Assembly: GCA_965215995.1 (NCBI GenBank)
Contig: OZ244128.1
Span: 4,526,001-4,590,000, forward strand
DNA from: SZUA-309 sp965215995
Lineage (GTDB): Bacteria > Pseudomonadota > Gammaproteobacteria > Pseudomonadales > Azotimanducaceae
DNA length: 64,000 nt
Reading direction: 5' to 3'
A program made the translations under genes and the position numbers. Below are positions 44,164 to 51,856 of this stretch, piece by piece. A model generated the notes under the pieces. That model made no database searches and had not been told where the DNA came from. It saw only the letters and a program-made list of their open reading frames with translations. The first letter of the stretch is position 1; every line of letters starts with the position of its first letter.

Positions 44164-44886
44164 GTGACGAGCTTCAAGACCGCCGACGGGGCAGACATCT
44201 ACTATGAGGTGCATGGCGAAGGTTTTCCCGTGCTGCTGATCGCGCCGGGAGGCATGCGATCGGCGGTGTCGTTCTGGGAAAATACGCCCTGGAACCCGAT
44301 CACCGACCTGCAAGGCGATTTCCAGGTGATCGCCATGGACCAGCGTAACGCCGGCAACTCGAAGGGCCCGGTAAGCGGCTCACACGGCTGGCATACCTAC
44401 ACGGCCGATCAGCTGGCGTTGCTTGATCATCTTGGGGTGGATCGATTTCACGTGGCCGGTATGTGTATTGGTGGTCCGTATTCCTTCGGGTTGATCGAGG
44501 CTGCACCCGAGCGGGTGGCCTCTGCGGTACTGTTTCAGACCATCGGCCGGGAGAACAACCAGCAGGCGTTCTATGAGATGTTCGATGGCTGGGCAGTGGA
44601 TCTGAAGGAGAATCACCCTGAGGTGAGCGAAGCGGACTGGCAGAGCTTCCGCGGCAACATGTACGACGGCGATAAGCGGATCTTCAACGTGGATGATGAC
44701 TTTGTCCGAAACTGCCAGACGCCGATGCTCGTGCTCTGCGGCAAAGACCTCTACCACCCGGAAAGCACTTCCCGCCTGATTGCCGAGATTGCGCCAAATG
44801 TCCGCTTCATAGAGGACTGGAAAGAAGGACCGGCCCGTGAGTCGGCGCGCGCAGATGTCCTTGCATTTCTCAAAGCGAACTCCTGA
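44164..44886 (+). CDS. Alpha/beta hydrolase with a cysteine nucleophile
   Basis: This 240-residue protein is an alpha/beta hydrolase: an oxyanion region IAPGGM, then DQRNAGNSKG, and the nucleophile elbow AGMCIGGPY. The elbow normally has Ser, but here the residue is Cys101. The acid and histidine are harder to place: a C-terminal histidine in the usual GH or PH setting is not obvious (the HPE in LYHPESTSRL is a candidate). Start GTG 44164 has AGGAG upstream. It is 17 bp from the peptidase stop, so they share an operon. Confidence 0.75.
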   Translation: MTSFKTADGADIYYEVHGEGFPVLLIAPGGMRSAVSFWENTPWNPITDLQGDFQVIAMDQRNAGNSKGPVSGSHGWHTYTADQLALLDHLGVDRFHVAGMCIGGPYSFGLIEAAPERVASAVLFQTIGRENNQQAFYEMFDGWAVDLKENHPEVSEADWQSFRGNMYDGDKRIFNVDDDFVRNCQTPMLVLCGKDLYHPESTSRLIAEIAPNVRFIEDWKEGPARESARADVLAFLKANS

Positions 44887-44904
44887 CTAGTAGCGGATAA
44901 GCAA

Positions 44905-45804
44905 TTGACTGATAAAAAGACGACGGCCTTTGTCGGCCTGGGTGTCATGGGTTATCCCATGGCAGGGCACCTGGCAGCGGCGGGTCACGCGGTGGCGGTA
45001 TACAACCGCACCACATCGAAGGCCAGCCAGTGGCTGCAGGAATACGAGGCGGTCGGGTCTGGTGGGCACCGGGCTGAGCTGACGCCAAAGGAAGCGGCTG
45101 TGGGTGCCGAGCTTGTGTTTCTGTGCGTAGGTAACGATGACGACGTGCGCTCGGTTGTCTATGGAGAGACAGGTGTGCTGGCCAGCATGGGTGAAGGCAG
45201 CACTCTGGTGGACCACACCACGGCCAGCGCCGATCTCGCCCGTGAGCTCGCTCAAGCTTGCGCAAAGCAGCGGGTTGGGTTTCTCGATGCGCCGGTTTCA
45301 GGCGGCCAGGCAGGAGCCGAAAACGGCCAGCTCACCGTCATGGTCGGTGGCGAGCAGCCGACCTTCGATTCCGCACAGCCGGTCATGGATTGCTATGCCA
45401 AGTCGGTGCGGCTCATGGGGCCATCCGGCTCAGGACAGCTGACCAAGATGGTGAATCAGATCTGCATCGCGGGTGTATTGCAGGGGCTTGCAGAAGGGCT
45501 GCACTTTGCCGAGCAGGCCGATCTGGACATTGAGGCGGTGGTGGACGTGATCTCCAAGGGTGCTGCCCAGTCCTGGCAGATGGAAAACCGTCATCAGACC
45601 ATGGCAAAAGGTGAGTTCGAGTTCGGCTTTGCCGTCGACTGGATGCGGAAGGACCTGGACATCACGCTGAGCACCGGCCGGGATCTCGATGCCCGCTTAC
45701 CTTTGACCGCCCTGGTGGATCAGTTCTATGCGGACGTGCAGAGCTATGGTGGTGGCCGCTGGGATACCTCCAGCCTGATCCAGCGGCTCAGAAAGTGGCG
45801 CTGA
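44905..45804 (+). CDS. Beta-hydroxyacid dehydrogenase (3-hydroxyisobutyrate dehydrogenase type)
   Basis: This 299-residue NAD(P) enzyme has the N-terminal motif FVGLGVMGYPMAGHL, the DAPVSGGQAGAENGQLTVMVGG segment and the catalytic lysine in SGQLTKMVNQI (about residue 178). It oxidises a 3-hydroxy acid. It starts with TTG, 18 bp after the alpha/beta hydrolase gene. The substrate (for example 3-hydroxyisobutyrate, tartronate semialdehyde) cannot be fixed. The gene converges with the CurA-like reductase, 9 bp away. Confidence 0.88.
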   Translation: MTDKKTTAFVGLGVMGYPMAGHLAAAGHAVAVYNRTTSKASQWLQEYEAVGSGGHRAELTPKEAAVGAELVFLCVGNDDDVRSVVYGETGVLASMGEGSTLVDHTTASADLARELAQACAKQRVGFLDAPVSGGQAGAENGQLTVMVGGEQPTFDSAQPVMDCYAKSVRLMGPSGSGQLTKMVNQICIAGVLQGLAEGLHFAEQADLDIEAVVDVISKGAAQSWQMENRHQTMAKGEFEFGFAVDWMRKDLDITLSTGRDLDARLPLTALVDQFYADVQSYGGGRWDTSSLIQRLRKWR

Positions 45805-45813
45805 GCCGAACGC

Positions 45814-46812
45814 TCAGTCGTCGGCTAACCGAACCAGCATCTTGCCTGTGTTCTGACCCTGGAGCAGGCCGATCAAAGCGGCAGGCGCGTTCTCGATGCC
45901 TTCCATGATCGTTTCCTCGTATTTCATCCGGCCCTCGCGCATCCAGTTACGCATATCACTCAAGAACTGATCGCGCAGGTGGTTGAACTCGTAGACGACG
46001 AAACCCTTCATCGTCACCCGGTTGTAGATCATGTTGGAAAGGGTGGTGACGCCTTCCGATCGAGCGCCTTTGTTGTTGTAGGCAGAAATCATGCCGCACA
46101 CAGGTATGCGGCCGAGCGGTCGCATCTGGCCACAGGCAGCATCGAGGTGGGCGCCCCCTACGTTTTCGAAGTAGACGTCGATGCCATCCGGCAGCCCGAT
46201 GTGCAGCTCCCGGGGAATGCTGCTTGTCTTGTAGTTGAACGCGTGATCAATACCGAGCTCGTTTTTCAGGTAGTCCACCTTCTCATCCGATCCGCAGCTG
46301 CCGGCGACCCTGCAGTCCTTGATCTTGGCAATCTGGCAGGCAACAGACCCTACTGCTCCCGCGGCTGCGGAAACGAATACGTTTTCCCCGTCCTTCAGCT
46401 CTCCGGTCACCAGCAGGCCACCGTAGGCCGTGAGCCCGGTTCCGCCCAGGATGTGCAGATGTGTGGTAATGGCTTCGTCTTCCGGCGTGATCAGGCTCAG
46501 ATCCGATCCATCCGAGAGGTGGTACTCGCGGAATCCGGAACGATGCATGACGTATGCACCAACGGGATAATCATCAGAACCGCTGCTGACGATCTTACCG
46601 ATGGCGCCACCCGGCATGGCCTCGTCGGTCGGCGTCTGACCGTTCGACAGGGCGGGTCGCATGGCGGGGTCCACGGACATGTAGATATTTCGAACTACGA
46701 TGTCGCTGTCCGTGGGGGACAGCTGCCGCTCCACCAGGGTGAAGTTCTCTGCTGTGGGCATGCCATCCGGCCGGCTGACCAGATGTATCTCCCGGCTGCT
46801 CAACGTCGTCAT
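45814..46812 (-). CDS. NADP-dependent alkenal/curcumin-type reductase (MDR)
   Basis: This 332-residue zinc-independent MDR protein matches the leukotriene-B4 12-hydroxydehydrogenase/CurA group: IYMSVDPAMRPAL, then the Rossmann motif VSAAAGAVGSVACQIAK and DVYFENVGGAHLDAA. It reduces alpha,beta-unsaturated aldehydes and ketones with NADPH. It lies 29 bp downstream of trxB on the same strand and may be co-transcribed with it as part of a stress or detoxification set. Confidence 0.9.
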   Translation of the reverse strand: MTTLSSREIHLVSRPDGMPTAENFTLVERQLSPTDSDIVVRNIYMSVDPAMRPALSNGQTPTDEAMPGGAIGKIVSSGSDDYPVGAYVMHRSGFREYHLSDGSDLSLITPEDEAITTHLHILGGTGLTAYGGLLVTGELKDGENVFVSAAAGAVGSVACQIAKIKDCRVAGSCGSDEKVDYLKNELGIDHAFNYKTSSIPRELHIGLPDGIDVYFENVGGAHLDAACGQMRPLGRIPVCGMISAYNNKGARSEGVTTLSNMIYNRVTMKGFVVYEFNHLRDQFLSDMRNWMREGRMKYEETIMEGIENAPAALIGLLQGQNTGKMLVRLADD

Positions 46813-46841
46813 AGGCTGTTCTCCCTTTGGCTGATGGCCGA

Positions 46842-47783
46842 TCAGGCCGCCGCTTCGTCCAGGAACTTCTCCGCGTCCAGGGCGGCCATGCAGCCAAAGC
46901 CAGCGGAGGTGATGGCCTGGCGATACACGTGATCGGCCACGTCACCAGCGGCGAACACCCCAGGCACGCTGGTTGCCGTTGCGCCGCCATTGGTGCCGCT
47001 GGTGATGTTGATGTAACCACCGCTCATATCGAGCTGGCCTTCGAAGATATCCGTATTGGGTTTGTGACCGATGGCGATGAACACGCCGGACAGGGCGATT
47101 TCAGTTGCGTTGCCTTCCTTGTCGACGATCCGCATGCCGTTCACACCCATGTCGTCACCGAGGACTTCGGCCAGCGTTTGGTTCCAGATCGGCTCGATGT
47201 TTTCTCTGGCGAACAACCTGTCCTGCAGGATCTTCTCAGCCCTCAGCTCGTCGCGGCGGTGGACCAGATAGACCTTTGAGCAGATGTTGGAAAGGTACAA
47301 GGCTTCTTCGACGGCGGTGTTTCCACCCCCCACCACGGCCACTTCCTGGCCGCGGTAGAAAAAGCCATCACAGGTGGCGCAGGCCGATACGCCTCTACCT
47401 TTATAGGCCTCTTCTGATTCGAGCCCCAGATACATGGCTGATGCGCCGGTGGCGATGATGAGCGCATCACAGGTGTAGGTGGCCGAATCACCGGTCAGCG
47501 TGAAAGGGCGGTTCGAGAGATCCACGGCGTTGATGAAGTCATTTACCACGCTGGCATCGAAGCGCTCCACGTGCTCGGCCATCTGCATCATCAGCTCCGG
47601 GCCCTGCAGCTCGGCGTGACCACCTGGCCAGTTCTCTACCTCCGTGGTGGTGGTGAGCTGTCCGCCCACTTCCACGCCGGTGATGAGGACCGGCTTGAGG
47701 TTGGCTCGGGCTGCATAGAGCGTGGCCGTGTAGCCGGCTGGGCCGGAGCCGACGACGATCAGCTGGTGATGTTGTGAGCTCAC
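46842..47783 (-). CDS. trxB: Thioredoxin-disulfide reductase
   Basis: This 313-residue flavoenzyme reduces thioredoxin with NADPH. The FAD motif GSGPAG is at residues 12-17, the redox disulfide ACATCDG is at C135-C138, and the NADPH motif GGGNTAVEEAL follows. The C-terminal FAAGDVAD is intact. Length is standard for the low-molecular-weight bacterial type. It is the head of a two-gene unit with the CurA-like reductase. Confidence 0.96.
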   Translation of the reverse strand: MSSQHHQLIVVGSGPAGYTATLYAARANLKPVLITGVEVGGQLTTTTEVENWPGGHAELQGPELMMQMAEHVERFDASVVNDFINAVDLSNRPFTLTGDSATYTCDALIIATGASAMYLGLESEEAYKGRGVSACATCDGFFYRGQEVAVVGGGNTAVEEALYLSNICSKVYLVHRRDELRAEKILQDRLFARENIEPIWNQTLAEVLGDDMGVNGMRIVDKEGNATEIALSGVFIAIGHKPNTDIFEGQLDMSGGYINITSGTNGGATATSVPGVFAAGDVADHVYRQAITSAGFGCMAALDAEKFLDEAAA

Positions 47784-47904
47784 TGGTGAAGACCTGAGAT
47801 CTGGGAAGCAGCGTATGTTACCAGCGGGTCTGTAAGGGTGCCAAAGAAGGCACGGTGCTGTTCATATGACCTCGGGATATGAGGCGTCGGTTGCTGTAAC
47901 TGAC

Positions 47905-48528
47905 TCAACGTTCGGAGGCGGCCAACCGGACGGCGAGGGCGACGAAGATGGTCCCGGCCACCCGGCTCATCATCACCTGGGCCTTTGCCGAACGCCGCAG
48001 CCAACCGCCGATGAAGCCGGCCCCCCAGGCTATCGCACCGAAAACGAGGAGTGTGGCAAGGATGAACACGCCACCGAGCACCATCATCTGGAGGCCGATG
48101 GCCCCCGCCGTCGGGCTGGCGAACTGGGGCAGAAAGGCCAGAAAGAAGATGCCGACTTTGGGATTGGTGATGTTCATCAGCACACCGCGGCCATAGAGGC
48201 TCGCCAGGCTGATCTCCCGTGTGCCATCGCTGCCGAGATCGGTGCTGCCCGCCCGAAACGCCCCCCAGGCAAGGTAGAGCAGGTAGGCAGCACCAACCAG
48301 CTTGAGCGCGTTGAAGGCCAGCTCCGAGGTCTGAAAGATCGCTGCAACACCGACGGCGACCGCGGTGGTGTGGGCGATCAGCCCGGTACAGAGCCCGAGC
48401 GTCACCACGAACCCGGCCAACCGCCCAAAGAGACCGGATTGAGTGAGCACAAAGATGTTGTCCGGTCCCGGTGCGATGCAAAGCGCCAGCGAGGCGACAA
48501 AGAACAGCGTCAGCGTATCGATGGGCAT
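47905..48528 (-). CDS. LysE/RhtB family exporter
   Basis: This 207-residue protein has six hydrophobic segments and the signature ALCIAPGPDNIFVLTQSGLFG near the start, followed by LKLVGAAYLLYLAWGAFR. It is a member of the LysE/RhtB amino-acid export family in the inner membrane. The exported amino acid cannot be told. It begins 2 bp after the GMC dehydrogenase stop, so it is transcribed with that gene. Confidence 0.9.
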   Translation of the reverse strand: MPIDTLTLFFVASLALCIAPGPDNIFVLTQSGLFGRLAGFVVTLGLCTGLIAHTTAVAVGVAAIFQTSELAFNALKLVGAAYLLYLAWGAFRAGSTDLGSDGTREISLASLYGRGVLMNITNPKVGIFFLAFLPQFASPTAGAIGLQMMVLGGVFILATLLVFGAIAWGAGFIGGWLRRSAKAQVMMSRVAGTIFVALAVRLAASER

Positions 48529-48530
48529 GC

Positions 48531-50201
48531 TCAGACGTCGCCGTTGTGCGCGGCGCTGGCGATGTGCTCGGCTGCCCTGAAGGCCAGAGCCATGATGGTC
48601 ATGGTTGGCTGTCCCCGCCCGGACGTGACCATGCTGCTGCCGTCACAGATGAAGAGATTGGGCACATCATGGCTCCGGTGATATCGGTCGACCACCGATG
48701 ACGCTGGATCATCACCCATTCTGCAGGTGCCGAGCAGGTGCTCGCCGCCGGCACTGACCTCTACGGCTGGCGCCCAGGCCTGCTCCGCACCGGCAGCATC
48801 CAGCACTTCCATTGATACCTGCTGCAGAAAGGTCGCTATGGCCAGATCGTCCGGGTGGTCGTGGTAGGTCTCGCGAATGGCCGGGCGACCCCAGGCATCC
48901 TTGCTCTCCGGATCCAGCGTGATGTTGTTGCGATCCAGTGGCAGAGAAGTGGTGGAGGCGACAAGAGACATCTGCCGGGTGAAGTTGTGGGCGATGGCGT
49001 CCTTCCACTGCTCGCCCCAGCGCGGAACCTCCGGCGGCATGGCGTTCAGTGCGTGCAGAATGGGCGTGGCAGAGAACAGAGGCCGGGCGTCTATACCGCC
49101 GCCGCCATAGAATCCACGATCCGTATCGGTCTCGTAGTAGTCGTGAATGATCCGAGAAACCTGAGGCCCTTTGTAGTCGTTCAGCGGGTGCTCGAAAATG
49201 CCATTGGCCATGGAGTGGGCATTGTGCATCAGGTTCCGACCGACGAAGCCGCTGCTGTTCGCCAGACCGTCCGGGTGACTTGCAGACACAGACATGAGCA
49301 GCAGGCGGGGCGTTTCGGCGCCATTGGCGCAAAGCACGACGGCTCTGGCTGCCTGGGCGCGCTCCGTGCCGTCCGGGCTCAGATAAACGACCCGGCTGGC
49401 ACGTCCCTGGTCGTTCGTCTCAATGCTGATCACAACAGAATCCGGCCGGATCTCGCAGTTTCCGGTGGCTTCTGCCAGCGGAATCATGGCGGCAAGCGTG
49501 GACGACTTGGCACCGACCTCGCAGCCGTAGTACATGCAGTAGCCGCAGTTGATGCACGAAGCCCGGCCGTTGTGCGGTTGCGAGAGTATTGCCAGCGGTT
49601 CCACCTGAGCATGCAGGCCGAGTGCCGCAGCCCCCTTCTCCATGAGCACGCCGGAAGACTTGATCGGCATGGGTGGCATGGGGAACGGTTTCGAACGCGG
49701 TGCATCGAACGGGCCGGGTGCCCCGGAGACCCCGATCTGCCAGTCGACCTTGGTGTAGTAGGGCTCAAGCTCCTCGTAGCTGATCGGCCAATCCGCAAAA
49801 TTGGTGCCTTCGATGGAACCGAGCATGCTGCGCTCTTTGAAGTCCGAAGGTCGGAGTCGCCAGAAGTTGGCGGTGAAGTGCACGCTGCTACCGCCGACAC
49901 CCCGAGCATAGCGAACGGGCTGCACAGCCGGTTTGTGGGCTTGTTCGTTCTCGTAGTGGCGAAAGGTCTGACCGTGGACATCGTTGAGGCCGCCGTGCAG
50001 CTCCCGGTTGATTGCGACCGCAAGCTCGTCGTGGCTGAACTCGTGCTGCTTGCGGTAAGGGCCCTGTTCGAGCACTACCGTGTTGAATCCGGCGGTCGCG
50101 AGTTCTTTGGCCATGATCCCGCCGGCAGATCCGGCACCGATGATCACGAAGTCGACGGTTTCGTTCTCCCTGAAAGCGGGCCTGGCGGCAGATTCGCTCA
50201 T
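48531..50201 (-). CDS. GMC oxidoreductase (membrane-linked dehydrogenase large subunit)
   Basis: This 556-residue FAD-dependent protein has the N-terminal dinucleotide motif DFVIIGAGSAGG. The C-terminal motif LFICDGSSMVTSGRGQPTMT is typical of glucose-methanol-choline enzymes. A cysteine pair CINCGYCMYYGCEVG at about residues 216-230 is the four-cysteine pattern of the [3Fe-4S]-binding flavoprotein subunits of gluconate/sorbitol-type dehydrogenases. It overlaps the upstream small-subunit gene by 4 bp (ATGA), so the two form a complex. The alcohol or sugar acid substrate is unknown. Confidence 0.86.
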   Translation of the reverse strand: MSESAARPAFRENETVDFVIIGAGSAGGIMAKELATAGFNTVVLEQGPYRKQHEFSHDELAVAINRELHGGLNDVHGQTFRHYENEQAHKPAVQPVRYARGVGGSSVHFTANFWRLRPSDFKERSMLGSIEGTNFADWPISYEELEPYYTKVDWQIGVSGAPGPFDAPRSKPFPMPPMPIKSSGVLMEKGAAALGLHAQVEPLAILSQPHNGRASCINCGYCMYYGCEVGAKSSTLAAMIPLAEATGNCEIRPDSVVISIETNDQGRASRVVYLSPDGTERAQAARAVVLCANGAETPRLLLMSVSASHPDGLANSSGFVGRNLMHNAHSMANGIFEHPLNDYKGPQVSRIIHDYYETDTDRGFYGGGGIDARPLFSATPILHALNAMPPEVPRWGEQWKDAIAHNFTRQMSLVASTTSLPLDRNNITLDPESKDAWGRPAIRETYHDHPDDLAIATFLQQVSMEVLDAAGAEQAWAPAVEVSAGGEHLLGTCRMGDDPASSVVDRYHRSHDVPNLFICDGSSMVTSGRGQPTMTIMALAFRAAEHIASAAHNGDV

Positions 50202-50767
50202 CGTGTTGCCCCCTGGTCGTAATAGCCGAACGGCGCGGTCCAGGCACCATGCCCTTCGAAACCGATCAGCGACCAGCTGAGATGGTCCTTGTTGCCGCCG
50301 TAGGACGACATGGCGAAGAATCCGTAAATCGTCATCAGACGCATGAACTCGAAGAAGTCGGTGCCTTCCCTGGTCGTCAGGTAGGCATCCTGCTGGGCTG
50401 CTTCGAGCTCGGAGAACAGGCGATCCGGATGTGTTTCCGGAAGCCCGGTGAGAAATTCGGTCAGGCCGGCAAGCGCGGTCGGCCGCTCCCGGTGCATATC
50501 GCCAGCCAGACTCTGGTCAATGAAGTGAATGACGCCCGCTTCGCTGGCACCTGGCGTTTCGGTGCTGGGGATGAGGCGGGCAGAGATCGCCACAAGCTCT
50601 TTCGCCTGGGCATTGTTGAAGCTCGAAAACGAGGCAGCGGCATCCCGCGCATCGCAGGCCGCGGTGGCGGTGGCTGCCAGTGCTGGCGTCGCCAGCTTCA
50701 GCCAGGCTGCCGTACTCAGGGTGCCGCCAGAAGTGACAAACCGTCTTCGTGACCAGTCTGGATTCAC
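50198..50767 (-). CDS. Gluconate 2-dehydrogenase subunit 3-like small subunit (Tat)
   Basis: This 189-residue protein has a twin-arginine signal (SRRRFVTSGG). Its mature part matches the helical small subunit that accompanies GMC dehydrogenases: AKELVAISARLIPSTETPGASEAGVIHFID, and the C-terminal FMRLMTIYGFFAMSSYGGNKDHLSWSLIGFEG. It escorts the large subunit to the periplasm, since that has no signal of its own. A cytochrome c subunit is not present next to it, so electrons must go to another carrier. Confidence 0.86.
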   Translation of the reverse strand: MNPDWSRRRFVTSGGTLSTAAWLKLATPALAATATAACDARDAAASFSSFNNAQAKELVAISARLIPSTETPGASEAGVIHFIDQSLAGDMHRERPTALAGLTEFLTGLPETHPDRLFSELEAAQQDAYLTTREGTDFFEFMRLMTIYGFFAMSSYGGNKDHLSWSLIGFEGHGAWTAPFGYYDQGATR

Positions 50768-50838
50768 AGCTACCTCGTGTCTCTAAATCGCGGAAGGCGT
50801 CGAGCATAGCGCCTGGTATTGAACGAAGCGAGGATCCT

Positions 50839-51849
50839 TCAGCTGATACGGAGTACCTTGGCGCCGGTCACCGGCGCTCGCTTCAAGGCGACCAGTGCTT
50901 CGTTGGCCTGTTCCAACGGATAGACCTCGATGGTGGAGCGAATGGGAATAGCCGCAGCAACAGGCAGGAACTCGGCGATATCCCGTGCCGTGATGTTGGC
51001 CACCGATTTGATTTCCTTTTCCAACCACAGGTGGTCGTGATAGCTGAGGTCCATGAGTGCTGCTTTGTCGTCCTCCTCTTTACGGATCGCGTTGATCACC
51101 AGTCGGCCGGCGGGACGAAGATTCGTCAGTGCGGCCACAACAGGGGTCCAGGCAGGTGTCGTGTCTATGATCGCTTGCAGCGGCTCAGGCGCGGTATCGG
51201 TGGTGTGACCAACCCAGTCGGCGCCGAATGAGGCGGCGAAGGAACGTGACTTCTCGTCCCGGGCAAAGACCGAGACAGTGCTGTCCGGGTACAGATACCG
51301 GCAGAGCTGCAGAACGATGTGGGCGGAGCCGCCGAAACCGGTCAATCCCAACGGCTCGCCGTTCTCGAGCTCGGCGAGTCGCAGTGCTCTGTACCCGATC
51401 GCTCCGGCGCAGAGAAGCGGTGCCGCCTGCTCATCGGAGAACGCCTCTGGAATTGGAATTGCGTAGGCAGCCGGCACGGTCATGTATTCCGCATAGCCGC
51501 CATTGGCGTCCCGTCCGGTCGCTGTAAACTCTGAGGACACGTTTTCATCGTCCTCACCCGAGCTGCTGTGGATCCAGCCGACCCCCAGGCGGTCGCCGAT
51601 TTGATGCTCACGAACATCTTGCCCGAGTGCTGTGACCGTACCCACGACCTCATGACCGGGAATGACCGGATAGCGCGGGGGTGGCGTCCGCCCCTCTATC
51701 TCGTCGAGCTCTGTGTGGCAGATGCCACAGGTGTGAACCTTGAGAAGGATTTCACCGGGTCCGGGTGTCGGGGTGGGCACCTCCGTGAAGGTGAGTGGCT
51801 CGTCTTCCTTCGTGAGCGAGACCACTCGGGTCATCTGCATGGCACGCAT
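50839..51849 (-). CDS. Alcohol dehydrogenase-like MDR with catalytic zinc but no structural zinc site
   Basis: This 336-residue protein belongs to the zinc-dependent medium-chain dehydrogenases. The catalytic zinc ligands are present: Cys41 in TCGICHTEL, His66 and Glu67 in GHEVVG, and Cys147 in LLCAGAIGY. The structural-zinc lobe, normally four cysteines at about residues 95-110, reads SSSGEDDENVSSEF, with none. The nucleotide site is GLTGFGGSAHIVLQL. It is 7 bp downstream of the M56 gene start region's stop on the opposite order, on the same strand. Confidence 0.85.
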   Translation of the reverse strand: MRAMQMTRVVSLTKEDEPLTFTEVPTPTPGPGEILLKVHTCGICHTELDEIEGRTPPPRYPVIPGHEVVGTVTALGQDVREHQIGDRLGVGWIHSSSGEDDENVSSEFTATGRDANGGYAEYMTVPAAYAIPIPEAFSDEQAAPLLCAGAIGYRALRLAELENGEPLGLTGFGGSAHIVLQLCRYLYPDSTVSVFARDEKSRSFAASFGADWVGHTTDTAPEPLQAIIDTTPAWTPVVAALTNLRPAGRLVINAIRKEEDDKAALMDLSYHDHLWLEKEIKSVANITARDIAEFLPVAAAIPIRSTIEVYPLEQANEALVALKRAPVTGAKVLRIS

Positions 51850-51856
51850 GGGCGGT

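Noticed and set aside
45800..45826. A weak hairpin between the convergent dehydrogenase and CurA-like genes
   Set aside because: No T-run follows on either strand, so a terminator cannot be supported.
48855..50222. A 455-residue plus-strand open frame
   Set aside because: Shadow of the GMC oxidoreductase, with no domain pattern of its own.
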